The notes beneath the pieces were generated by a model. The model saw only the letters and a program-made list of their open reading frames with translations. It was not told the DNA's origin and did not search any database. Shown one piece after another: positions 25,275 to 38,900 of a stretch of DNA of 64,000 nucleotides. How positions within the stretch are numbered: position 1 is the stretch's first letter; each line of letters opens with the position of its first letter. Source of the DNA: Lampris incognitus (taxonomy: Eukaryota; Chordata; Actinopteri; Lampriformes; Lampridae). The stretch spans positions 39,362,706-39,426,705 of the forward strand of contig NC_079223.1 in NCBI RefSeq assembly GCF_029633865.1, in the 5' to 3' direction. Position numbers and translations under genes: made by a program.

Positions 25275-28200
25275 AGCTGCCATTTTATGGGCAACATGTG
25301 TAGGGGGGACTGGAATCCTACCTTTGGAGGAGGATGAACTGGCGTGGCGCTTGTTGAGGGCTCGTAGACCTTGCAGGGGAATGTCGCCGCCCTCCAGGAC
25401 ACTCTTGTAAACATGGCGGTCGCATTCTGGAGCCACAGGCTCGCTAGCTGATGACCCGCTGTCCTTCTCCACCTCGCTGTGTCCGGACTTACAGGAGGAA
25501 CTAGGCAGTAAAGAGAGGAAGATGAAGAGCGGGCTCTCATTATGCCGCTAACAACACCCTGTCTAATATAGCATTAATACTTCTGTGGAAATTAGGGGAG
25601 CACATTTTGGGCATGGTAATGAGCTGCTATATGGTTCTTGTTTCATTTATCCCGGGGCAGTCTCCATGCGGACGGGTGCAAGAGCAAACTAAGACAGAAA
25701 AGGATGTTTATATTGAGTAATGTGAGGGATTTTGAGATATGGTTAAGGCACCGACCGGCTATGTATCTTGGCATTTCTAAAAATATTCTCTGTGCATTCC
25801 AGCATGGTGCATCAGCCACTGCTGTGCACCTGCAGATCTCTCAGGTTCAACACTTAAAAGTGCACCACATTTCTGCTGCTCTACTTTTGCTGGCAGGTAT
25901 TGTCATCAAAAGTGATTTGTGTTGAAAAACTGAAATTTGCAATATAATCATGAATAGAAGTGAAAAAAAAAAGAAACAAGACATTTTTTCCTATGAGTAG
26001 GGCGAGTAATTGTGGGAGTAAAGCGTGTTTTGCCTTCGCTGTGCTGCCAAGAAACGATTTTACAAGTTGGAGCAAATTTATGGGCGCACTACTTTCCGTA
26101 TTGCCTCCTTCAACAAGAACCCCTTTCATAACGTGCAAAAAAAACAAAACCCAGTCTCTGGACAGCGCTCGTGTTTTTTCAGGGTTACATTTAAGAATGA
26201 GAATATATACTACACAGGAAATCTAAAAGGAGACGTGCAATGTCGGATGCTCTCCTGGGAGGACCTCGGGAGGATAAACAAACACGCTGCGAAGTGTGCG
26301 CTACCAGAAACGAGGGCCCAGAGGAGGTGGCGCGTCGACTGCAGTTGAACCAAATCAGCGGAGTGTCGCGAAGTTATCGTTATTTAAAGGGCGTCATTGT
26401 GGGGCTGCATACTGAAGGGTTTTGCACTCCATCCTGTCAGCTACATTGAATTATTGACTTGGACACGGACGAGTGTGCACCAACACTGGACGTCATTTAT
26501 AACTCAAACACATAACACTTGGCGTAACGCTGAGCTACAGATCGTTATGTAATTCATTTATTCGTTCGCGGCAGGGGCGTGTACTTCTGTAGCATCATTT
26601 TACAACAAAGTGCTGCTACCTCCACCAGGAAGTAGTCGTTTTCCTTTTCTGGGAGATCTTTAAAAAAAACAAAAACAAAACAAAATACCAACTTGCCCCC
26701 CTAAACATCTGTGGCTTTGAAGGAAGCCAGATTAAGGACATTATGGTCCTTCCTCTGAACCATCTGGAGGAGGGAACTGCTTTATTGTTGAAAAACTGAA
26801 ATATTGGGGCATGCACCTCTCTGGCGGAAAAAACAAAAACCGAGTAAAAAAAAAAGAAAGAAGAAGAAGAAGTAAGGGATACTCATCTAGATGCTCTGGC
26901 AGGGAACATCTGCGCCTTGGCTCTGGTCGCCCCGATACTTAAGAGTGAACCGTAGTTATATATAGATTTGACCTCTAATTCTGACCCTCTGTGAACTAAA
27001 CAACAAATTGATCAAATGATATTTGACGATTAGATATCCGCTCCCAGATGTTTGCGGCGCTCAGACCTGTGATTATTTTAGCAGATGGACAGTTCTTGGC
27101 ACGGATGCAAGGGGAGAACTTTTTTTCTTCTTCTTCTTCTCTCTCGAGCTGAAGCACAACCTCGGCCTCGAATTCCTTACATTTCATTACATAAACAAAA
27201 AAAAAAAGGGAACCCATAACTCTCCGCTGACAAAAACAAGACCATAAATCTCTCCCGACGAATGCCAGATCAAAGGGCCTTGTGCGTCTGGCGGCCAAAC
27301 ACCCTCTTTCATTATGCTACCGTTGTATAGATCCCACATACACATACACACACACACACACAACCGTGCAGAGGGAGATAACGGTTTTTGAGTCGCGCGG
27401 CAGCGAGAAGCGCAGTCGGGGTTCCCTCTATCCTCGCGGCATCCGGGTTTAAGTCTGGGGTTACCGGCTTTAAATAAACGACCGCATAGTAGCCATACTA
27501 TCACCCCACGTCCCGAAAGAAGCCCCAAATTGCAGGCAGGAGACACGCTGTTCGGCCCCGCGTTGTGTGTGTGTGTGTTTTAACGGGAACTCCTCAGGAA
27601 GCAGGAGTCCCTCTGCAAGGCAGGCTGGCTTTCGCACGGTGCAGAAACGTCTCAGTGACACTCAGCGTAACGTGCCTTAAATATCAATAAGAGCGGGTAT
27701 TCTGGCGGGCGGCGGGCGAGACCGGAGCAGCGGGGTATCAACACAGGGAAGAAGAGCGTGGACTTACTACGGCTGGAGGTCGGAGGCTGTTTCCAGGGGG
27801 CTGAAAGAGGGGGCACTCTGCAACAAACCAAACAAAGAAGTCATTGATAGATCCACGGGAAGCTCTCCTCCAGCTAGAACAGAAGCAGGGACATTAGCTC
27901 TGCTCAGACTCTCCCTTCTCTTTCTCCCCCTTTCGCTCCTCTCGTCTGGGCTCGCTGTCTCTCCGGTCTCCTGGACTCCTCGCTTTTCTGGACCAGGCTT
28001 GGCACGGGGCAGTAAGCGTGTGTTTTGGCGTGCATGCAAGTTGGAGAAAACAAGCGGCAGTAAAGAGGGTGGAGGGGGGTGGTTGGGTGGGCGTGTATCG
28101 GTCAGGGGGCGCCCATGTGGGGAGGGGGCTGTCACATGCTCAGCCAATGGGATGCTGTCTCCTGGTGAAACCATCTCTTTTGTCTGGTATTGAGTCACTC

Positions 28201-31200
28201 TCATTATCACTGGAGCAGACCAGGGGACAATTAACCAGCTGGTGGTGCAAGCAGGCCAAATTACACACACACACACACACACACACCGACACACACGCAC
28301 AAACACACACGCACACATGCACATAAACAATGGTTTATATAAGTTTATATTCGCATCAACACTTTTTTTTTTAAATAGAGTCGTACCAACACAAAACACA
28401 ACTACACAACGAAAACACAAACACAAAGTGCAACAGACATCAAGTACAACGAAACGACGGCTACGAGGTGAGTGAATTAATGTTTTAAAGACCGTGAGAG
28501 GAAACGGGGCTGTTAACTCGGGGACAGATACTCACCCCAAAACACACACACAGATAGGTCATTTGATGAGGGGGGGGGGGCGCCCGCCATCATTCTGAAT
28601 GGTTTAAAGCCCACTAATTTTAGCCCACTGTTTCTGTTGCTTCCCTCTATCCGTACGTCACAGGCGGCAAAAAATAACACACATGACACGGGAGCTATGA
28701 ATAAAAAAGCACAAGTGTTGTTTGCAAATACGATTGCACAATCCCATCCCAGCCAGCCTGGCCCTGTTGCTAATGCCACATCCACCCCCACCCCAACCCC
28801 CGCCCGCCCCCGCGGCGTAGCCGAGCCTCCGCTTTCCAAACCCGTCCCGAGCAGATGACCAGACAAGGAGTAGTAGCCTGCTCGGTTGCCCCGGCGTGCC
28901 TTTCTGGTTAGTTGCCGGGGGGGGGGGGAGGCTCGTTAGTAACCTCTCGAAACGAATACCTACCTTTATAAGAACAGAGTATCAGCCTGGCAAGTCTATA
29001 GTCTGGTCTATTTATAGAGCCAAATTTTCCCTGTGCCTTCAGCCCCTGAGAACACGCCAGTGCCACGGAATAATCTGTGCCGCCACGTCTTGTCCCCTGA
29101 CCCCCCCACCCACCCACCCAACCCACCCCCCGGACTCTGATCCCCCCGCCCTATCTCAACAGTGGGATAAGAGAGTGTCTCCTGATACATAGCGGCGGGT
29201 AATTGGGCTTACAGATGCAGCGCTGATGGAAACTAAACAGGAAGCGAGCGTGGAAGATTTATCTGAACCAAAGAGATGGAATATTAACGTGATTATTTAC
29301 ATGACGTTCTGGTGAGGTCTAAGTAGTGTGTGTGTGTGTGTGTGTGAGATAGACATACTCAGTAGGAAATGGGTCAACACAGTTCCCACCCCACATTGAT
29401 TGCAAAACTGACGTTACACAAACATTTCTCATTTCTTAGAGGTGTTTATATAACTGTCGAGTCCAGGCCATGAAATGACGGACACTTGACAACGACTGAC
29501 AGAAAAAAAGATAAGAAATGGAAGACAGTGCAGTCTGGGTAGCATATCGGTCTATTCTGCTGCCTACCAACATAGGGATCACCGGTTCAAATCCCTGTGG
29601 TACCTCCGGCATGGTCGGGCGTCCCTCCAAGACACAATTGACCTTGTCAGCGGGTGGGAAGCCGGATGTGGGTGTCCGTCCTGGTCGCTGCACTAGCGCC
29701 TCCTCTGGTCAGTCGGTGCGCTTGTTTGGGGGGAAGGGGGAAAAGGGGGAATAGCGTGATCCTCCCACGCACTACGTTCCCCCGGGCGAAACTCCTCACT
29801 GTCAGGTGAAAAGAAGCGGCTGGCAACTCCACATGTATCAGAGGAGGCATGTGGTAGTCTGCAGCCCTCCCCGGATCAGCAGAGGGGGTGGAGCAGTGAC
29901 TGGGAAGGCTCAGAAGAGTGGGTAGTTGGCCAAAATGCAATTGGGGAGAAAAAGGGGGGAAAAATTCCAAAAAAGAAATGGAAGACAGTGAAACAATGTT
30001 CCGGAAGGTTAACTAATTAGATAAAAGCACGTGTAATGTCTGAAATCGCCTGCTAACTGCATTAGATAAATGAAGCTGTATAAGGACATGACTTTAAGCA
30101 CCGTTGGTTCATCTCCCTTGATGAGTCACAGGGGACACACATGACAATACGTGCTGCACAAACTGAAATGCCTGTTTCCAAACAGGTGTGGCCAATAACT
30201 CAGAGGTTGGCTTCCCGTGCACGTCTTTCAAATTCAAAATAGTAATGATGAGTAGATTGCGGTAACATGAATCGCATTCTTTCCAACATCTTCCTCGTGC
30301 TGATATGTTCTCATCAAAACAAACAGCTCTCCGTGCAGGAAGGGCCTGTTGTAGCCCCCCCAACCCCACTTCATCTCACCCTAAATGCTTATATGTAAAG
30401 GTTAAGTGTATAACCGAGGTAAAATATGATTGCACAATGAGCTGGCAGGCTTAAGTGTTACTTATGGGAGGAATATATAAGGTTGGGTTGGTGGGGGGGG
30501 GGTGGGGGTCTTGGTTGCTATTCATATGACTCAGTGCTGAGACAGGGTGGAATCAGCCCCCTTGTCAGCATATGCGAGACAGATGGAGTCACTCAGTCGG
30601 ACATGGGAGTAGGAGACCAAAATGCTCTTCGTCACCATAACTATGTATGGAATTCCATCTGCAACCAGCCATGAATGTCCAGAAGGGCCAACACTACAAA
30701 CCCACTGCTACTATATGGATTTCCGTGGTCCCCTTTAGTCGGTAAAATTTTTGAAGGAACAAACAATGGGATCTCAATTTAACCGCTTTCATTTCGTTAA
30801 TTCGTTTTAATTTTTTTCCCCAGAATGTGTTCGGCCGAAACCGTCTAATTTGTAGCGGAAAACCCCAAGTGGACATGTTTTATAGGGGGGGTCTATCCCA
30901 CCCATCCAAAAAATAACTAGTAAAAAATTAGCCTTATGGTTTCTATGTTCCCTCTGCTCACCGTCCATCCAAGAGATCAAATAACTTTCAATAATGTTTT
31001 GGAATAATCCTCCGGCCTCCACAGTGTATTGTTTGTCATTTATCAGATCAGGGGCTAACCTGGGCAGAGCCTTTAAGGACCGGCTATTACTTCACTCGCA
31101 AGTCACGAAAATCTTTGGGGGCTTCAGTCTGTGTCACCTTTGGTCCCTCTGACTGAGAGCAGATATGTCAATCAAACACCAATGAGCCAGTGTGTCTGGC

Positions 31201-34200
31201 TGAGACTTAAGGTCAAATACTCCACATACCAGGTGCAGCTTTGGAAGTGACTTTGACATTAAACGGGAGCCAGTGATCAAACCCAGGTCATCTGGAAACC
31301 ATCCAAATGCCCCAGAAATATACCGATCCAAGACGTGGCTGTCTCTGGCATAAGTAGCCCTTTCTCTTTATGGTCTACCATAACCTGGAGCTGCAGGCGT
31401 TTGAGTCAGACGTCTCTGTCCATGCATGCCCTTGTGACTCAACAAGAGAGAAGAAGCCTGGGAGCAAGAGACTCCTCTTCTCTTGTGTTCAGCTGATGCT
31501 AGGATATGACCCCATGTAGTGAGCAGTGCCGCCTCCTGTGATCCCGGGTGTGGTGTTCTGGACAGAGACACCAGAAGTCAGCACTGACTGACAGACGGCA
31601 AAGAGATGGACATCTGTTTGTGGGCAGCCAGTGGCCATATTTGTCTGGTGCCAACTAAGGCCCCGAGGCATGGATCTGTCAGGATCATGTAAACTTAACT
31701 TCAACTGACTCATCTATAACCGCATGCCCTCAACCCATTGGATTTCTTGGGTAAATATACCAAACAGACAGACAGGCAGACAAAGTGACGGACAGACAGA
31801 CAGGAATGACTATTTCAGGGCCTAAGATTAGCATGGAGCCTAATGCTTTTGTCAACTCTAGAGCCTCCGAGTCAAGAATGACTTCTGGGTGAATAACCCT
31901 GTCCGGTCATATGACATGACAGTTATAACATGTATTCTGGATTTGGAAAAAAAACAAACAAACAAAAAGATGAGTTTAAGACTTGGAAGAATGGTTATGC
32001 CACCAGGTACCCCAGAAGCATGTTCCTCAGAGAGACAGTACAAAGAACACCTATTTCTCGGTAACAGCGGCTATGTATGACAGGGTAATTCTGCTTTATT
32101 GGCCAACCAGCCTGAACCACAACAAGATCACCTCATCACCATCGTGTATTAAATGTGAACTATCGAACACACGCTGGGCAAAGCTCGTAACTGCTGCGTG
32201 TTAATGGGATTTTCTGCTTTCAATGCAATCTTGTCTTAGTCACAAGAAAAGTCTTCACAGGTACAAACAAATTGCGAAGAGATACTTTTGGAGGGAATAA
32301 AAAACAAACAAACACCACCACAAGATGTACTTGAGGACTAAAACGTTCCAGAAGATATGACGTCCTGATGAGCAATGACAGAATGACACCAAGTGCATCT
32401 GTAAGAATGTTTTGCTCCTATCAGCCTTCCCACTATCTATCATTCTGATACGAAGTAAAATAATGCAACGCAAAAAATGTGGAGAAAACACAACTGATGG
32501 GGGCATCCGGGTGGTGTGGCTGTCTATTTCCTTGCCTACCAACATGGGCATCGCCAGTTCGAATCCCTGTGTTACCTCCTCGAGCGTCCCTACAGACACA
32601 ATTGGCTGTGTCTGCGGGCGGGAACCCGGATGTGGGTATGTGTCCTAGTCGCTGCACTAGCGCCTCCTCTGGTCAGTCGGGGTGCCTGTTTGGGGGGCTG
32701 GGGGAAAAGCGTGATCCTCCCACGTGTTACGTCCCCCTGGTGAAACTCCTCACTGTCAGGTGAAAAGAAGCGGCTGGCGACTCCACATGTATCGGAGGAG
32801 GCATGTGGTAGTCTGCAGCCCTCCCCGGATCGGCAGAGGGGGTGGAGCAGCAACCAGGACGGCTCGGAAGAGTGGGGTAATTGGCCAAGTATCATTGGGG
32901 ATGAAAAAGGGGGAAAATCCAAAAAACAAAAAACAAAAAAACCCCACCACTGATCAATCTATTGATCAGCGTGTTGATCAACTCAGAATCCAGTATACAG
33001 AATATTTTTCGGCATACCTTTGTTGCTAAAACTGGGAGGAGAAGATGTCTTTGTAGGACACATACAAGGGAAACTGGGAGTAGGAGCCTTTATGGACAGA
33101 CGCGTTATTTACACGTGGATGTTATCACATGCAGTACAACACAATATATAATACACTGTCGCTTTAAAGACAGTGACGACTTACCGCTTTCCCAAACTCC
33201 ATCTCTGAAAAGAATTTATACCAAGGCTCATTCTCTAAATCTACATCTTCTGGACTTACATCCTGAGTCTAGGGGGGCATGGCAACAAGGAGAGGAGGAG
33301 AAAGACAGAGAGAAGACATTTCAGACAGGACAGCATATAAACACAAGGCCAATGAGGATATGACACATTCTTGATGGAGACAACGTTCCCAACACCATAC
33401 ACAATCAGCATGAGCGTTCTCACTACGTAGCACTAAATAGATGCCTTAGAGGTAGGTGTCTTCACCACCAGTAGAAATGTAGGTAAAAAAAACAGCAAAT
33501 ACAGAATATGCATAGTAATATTTTAGTTTGAAATAACAGCCTTTGTAAGAAAGTTTTTTTTAAAATATATTTTGATAGGTCCTCCGTTGAAAATATTGGG
33601 AGTCTGGGTGGCGTGGCGGTGGATTCCGCTGCCTAACCAACATGGGGATCTCTGGTTCGAGTTCCCGTGTTACTTCCGGCTTGGTTGGGCGTCCCTACAG
33701 ACACAATTGGCCACATCTGCGGGTGGGAAGCCGGATGTGGGTATGTGTCCCGTTCGCTGCACTAGCGCCTCCTCTGGTTGGTTGGGGCGCCTGTTTGGGG
33801 CGGGGGGGGGACTGGGGGGAATAACGTGATCCTCCCACATGCTACGTCCCCCTGGCGAAACTCCAGGTGAAAAGAAGTGGCTGGCGACTCCACATGTGTC
33901 GGAGGAGGCATGTGGTAGTCTGCAGCCCTCCCCGGATCAGCAGATGGGGTGGAGCAGCGACCGGGACGGCTCGGAAGAGTGGGGTAATTGGCCAAGTACA
34001 ATTGGAGAGAAAAGGGGGGAAAACAAATCCAAAAAAAAAATAAAAGATTGAAAATATTTTGAAGCAGCACAGCGCAAATAAAATTAACTGGATAAATTAA
34101 TATAAAAAAATACGCACATATATATATATATATATAATACTATATAAATATATATATATATATATAATATTAAATATTATATACATTTAAAATATAATAT

Positions 34201-35748
34201 AATATATACTATAAAATAAAATGTAATAGGTGAGGGATTGGCCAGAAGATGATGGACTCGAGGACTGGGTATTGAATCTACGGCCGTGTGCGGCGACAGC
34301 GGTTCCCAGGCAGGAACTTTCTCTGGCAACCCACTGTATTTTTTCCCAGCGTGACAAGACTAGAAGGGCTTAAAACCTCTGACAGCCTGGCGTAGCCGAG
34401 CATCAGACAAATAATTACATAATCAGCTGACTGCATATTCGCCATACCGAACACACCGTGTCCTCCATTATGAATCGGGAACATTTAGGGAAAAAAAAAA
34501 AAGGAGAAAAATGGAGATGCAACATTTTCATGGTTTCCTTCAGGGATTACATTTAGGATCTGCTGGTAACTCCGCCTAGAGTCTACGGACAGCATGATTA
34601 TCTAGACGGCAAAGCTAATCATTACACAGCTCTCAAGGACATGAAACAACGCTGCATAGTTTGATTGCACACAAAATGTATACGCTTTGGGTAGAGAGTA
34701 CTGCACATCCTCTAAAGCCAAATATACAGAATCCATCCTGCTTGTGTATCGTGATCCTCTCACACCGAGCCGATTCAGCCCAATAACCTTAAGTTGAACA
34801 GAGGAAGACAATGGCTACCCTTGTAAGTGATACCCCCCCCCCTGCTGCCAACTAGGATCATCTGTCACGGCAATAGGACACCCTTCAGGAATGTTGTGCA
34901 CATGGATGTTCAGGCTGCAAATACATCGTTGCCTGAGCTGCTTTAAGAGCTGTAAGTGAGGCTGCCACCCAAGAGCTTGTAAAGGAGGAGGAGGTGGTGG
35001 TGGTGGTGGTGGTGGTGGTGGGGAGACAGCTTACATAGCATGCACAGAGACACCGCACAGTCAAACACAAGGCACGGTGATGGCAGCGGGCTAGCATACC
35101 GTTTTCTCCAGCTTCAGCACCGACGATTTTCCTGGCTCGTATTCAAAGATGCTCTTGGGCTCGGCGCGGTACTTCCTGGTGTCTACCTTTCTATCCGGGG
35201 GCACCCACTCGTTCCTGTGAAAAGGGGGTGGGGTTGGGGGGGGAGGGTGTAAAGGAGCCAATCCTTATCAAGTGGTCTCCATGGCAACCTGCATGGGCTA
35301 GATTTTTATTTTTTTTAATGTTTTTTTTTTGAGCCGACGTCCTCCTCGTTATTGCAACTCCTCCATATAACCCTCCGCCTCCTGCCCCTCCTTCTCTTTC
35401 TATTCGGATGTCATGGCACAGTACAGCCAGTGATGAAGACTAACCGAATATAAAGACAATGAAGCGGAGAATAGCTGATGGGCAATCAAAGGCATCGTTA
35501 CAGCTGTATGCATGTAACGAAAAGTGAAATAAAATGAAACGGAAGAAATCCCGGTTGTAAATAAATAAGAAGCCGACGTCTGCAAGCTTAATAAGAGTCA
35601 AACATTTATATAGCTCACAGACAAGCAGTCTTATTCACATTATAATAGTTTGTAACGGGAACATTCACATTAAATTTTTAACATTTATATTATGTTAATT
35701 ACATATTATTATCATCATATATAATATATATTAAAATTAAATTATGTA

Positions 35749-35779
<31 letters not shown>

Positions 35780-35789
35780 CATACATACG

Positions 35790-35820
<31 letters not shown>

Positions 35821-35840
35821 GTGTGTGTGTACATATACAT

Positions 35841-35931
<91 letters not shown>

Positions 35932-38900
35932 CTGTTACAAGGTTGTGATAATATAATTTACAACTAATTGGGTTTGATTTGTAATCAACTGAGAAGCGAA
36001 CTGACACATAGAGTGTGAAACTGAGGTGGAAATATTCAAACCATTTTCTTTCCAAAATTAAGAAATGATAAGTTATTGCTGGTAGTAAACATATGATACC
36101 TCTTTAGAAAAAAATCTGGCTTTCGTGCCGATATCCATGAATCCGATGACCGAATATTACTGCAGATATTTATGAGAGACAAACATTAGGGAGCATTTTC
36201 TGGCAAGGGATGAAAAGTGTTTTGGAATGTGCCCCTTCATCCATAAACACCAGGAGCAGAGGAAAGTACCCCCCCCCCGGCACATGTCATCCACAGCTTT
36301 GATGAGCAGCAGGTTTATCCTCTGTCACCTGTCTTCCTTCATCACTCATTTCTGCACGTCTCACACATGAGTGGAGAATGGATGTTCTTAAGGGGTGTGG
36401 GAAGATGGCGGCGGGACCTCACCTTTGCAGCGGCTTCACCCAGTACCGAATGTGCAGTGTCCTTGTCCATGTCTACGTCTAAGTTTGTGTCATAATGTAG
36501 CGTTTTTATTTTGAGCTTCATTATTTTTGGTCTTCTTTTGATGGCTGGGAGAGCTGGCGCTGGATCGGCTGACAGAGCTTGGTCTGCTGCGTCCTCTGGG
36601 CCCAGGGACCACGGCCCTGCTCGGAGCTGCGCCCGAGAGGAAACACCGAGGCGGTCTGGTGGCGGCCTCGCCTAGCACCGACTGTGCAGTGTTTTTGTGT
36701 GCGTCTGCATTTGTGTCGTCGTGTGGAGTGCGGGCGAGGTGTGTCGAAGGTGTCTGGCCGGGACAGCTGGCATTGGATCGGCTGAGGGAGCCTGGTCTGC
36801 TGCGTTCGGTGGGCCCAAGGACCATGGCCCTGTCTGGAGCTGCGCCCGAAGAGGAAGCACCGAGGGTGGTCTGATAGGACGTGGAAGCGGGGCAGGCTAA
36901 GCTAATTGCTAGCCCATGCAGGCCTCCGACAGTCATCCTGGCATGGCGTTCGCTCTCTGGACAGTGGAATTTTTGGACTGTGTTGCACTGAATGGACTGT
37001 GTTGTTAACTGTGCTTCTTCTTCTTTCTTTTTTTTTACTTTGTTCTCTCTGTTTTTGTGTGTTTTTGGTGGTGTCCTTTCTGGACATTTTGGATGTGTTT
37101 TCATCTTTTGTGTTGCACTGCTGTGGGCTGGGTGAAACGACATTTTGTCATGATACATGATAGAAATTGTTCCTGATCCCTGATTCTTTGTCAGCACCGA
37201 CATCCGTGTGAAGGGAAAGCGATGGTGTCCGGTCACATCGTTATGAAAAGCGGTGGATTGTTGGAGGTCATGGCAGTGGACATCAGCGGGAACGAGGTAC
37301 TCTCATATTCACGTCAGGGATAAGGAATGATTTATCTACTCTGCTGTGTGCTGCACAACACACATGAGCCACAATACTGTACTAAGCCCTGACACATAGG
37401 TAAATAATGACAAACCATGGGGATCAATGTGGAGCAATAGCCAATGGGGGACACTGACCTTTTGGCAGAGGGTTTGAGGGAGGAGGATCGTGTTGGCACT
37501 GGCATCGTCTGACTTCTCAAGTCAACCTCAGCAGCACTTCTTGAACGTGGGACTCCCTTTGCTGAAAAATGGGCACATAAATATCAATAGGAGGACATTC
37601 AAATGTCCTAACATGCTCACAGAAGTCTTGTAATGTCTCTGAAGTAATTCTGGATCACGTTAACTTCAGCTTTTCTTTTGAAAAGTGAACTCTGACTTGG
37701 ATGTGCCAAACTCACCATCTTCTAAATAACCAAACGAGGAGGGACAATCATCTGAAAGAGGCCCAGAAAAGAATCATAAATTGTTAATAACATCTTAATA
37801 TCCTGACATCTTCCATTCGTCTGCCAACACAGAGAACGTTATTGGATTTAAGAGCAGTGAAAAACATTGTGTCTTTCATTTATACCACCGCTCACATTTC
37901 ATCAGAGCAGTCATTACTGTCTGCATCACCAAACAAACCCCAAAGTGTGTGTCAGAGCACTCTGCAGGGAGCATTACTGCACTATAAACAGAGCTGCACA
38001 CTCCAGTTAGCATCGCTATTCCTAATAAATAATGTACTATGGGAAAAGGCAACGTAGCCTGGGGAAAAGTCTCACAAGTGTGGATAAAACATCTTTTTTT
38101 CAAGGACGGGACAAAGTGCAGGACCGTTATATAAGTCCACATGAACGCTAATTATGTCAAGTCGAAAATGGAACCAACTAAATAAAATTAATTAAATAAA
38201 ATAAATAATGATATAAATAGATCTAGATAAATATAAATAATACAAATATTAAATAATAAAATACATTAATTAATGAAAAAAAATCAAATTGAATTAGTGA
38301 ACTAACATTCACTGAAAGACATAGCTTATACACACGATATATTTAATGGCAAACTAATTAATATGCTAAGCACTTTGGGTGTCTAGAAAAGCGCTATATA
38401 AATGTACTGATTATTATTATTACTATTACATGCAAACACAAATGAGCGTCACTAGTGTGAATGGTGTAGATGGAGCGCTTGGTCGTTGAAATCAATGAGA
38501 CTGCAGCAGCATCTAGTGGTCAAAGCGCCACACTACATGTGAGAGCTCAACGCAGCAGCACAGCTGGCAAATTGATCAATACGTTCTATGATAAAGCTGT
38601 TAAAAATTAGCACGCAGCCATCACTAACCGTGTATTTCATTGAGCAGCTGATTGTATATGCTCATATTAGATGGCAGGCATCAGAAGGAACAGTTAGTAA
38701 GTGGCCAAGTTGGCGAGTTCTGCTGAACATGGATTCCTGCGAATCGATTAAGCACCAAAGCTGCAATCCCATCAACATGTGAAGAAGAATTATGCTCTAA
38801 GTTTGTGCAGGACAGCCTAACTCGGACTTGTCTAACTACTGTATGAGGAAGATTTTGACATTATTTGTGGCACTTATGCCATTGCACAAAATGTTCGTAG

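Larger units (their letters stand above)
22568..25321 (-). other. sorbs1: Intron sequence
   Basis: 2.75 kb. Contains a short hairpin (23228-23271), the ATT-rich tract (23271-23582) and the CA repeat (25229-25272). No further exon supported; the plus-strand ORFs here are short and of intron-like composition. Confidence 0.5.
27818..33184 (-). other. sorbs1: Intron sequence with two family A SINEs
   Basis: 5.4 kb. Besides the SINEs at 29531 and 32505 and the simple repeats listed separately, I see no exon. In particular I could not find the mammalian 'PKKIWDYTPGDCSIL' exon that would follow the WYKFF exon. Confidence 0.5.
35215..37458 (-). other. sorbs1: Intron sequence
   Basis: Contains the compound microsatellite at 35749-35925 and the repeat at 36395-37165; otherwise nothing recognised. 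Confidence 0.5.

Noticed and set aside
28960-29045. Possible exon '[20 protein letters not shown]' with donor GTAGGT
   Set aside because: Acceptor and donor can be drawn, but the phase (one base left over) does not fit the neighbouring phase-0 junction and the peptide resembles no SORBS segment.
36490-37236. 248-residue minus-strand ORF
   Set aside because: It is antisense to a repeat with duplicated GC-rich units; composition follows the repeat and no domain is recognisable.
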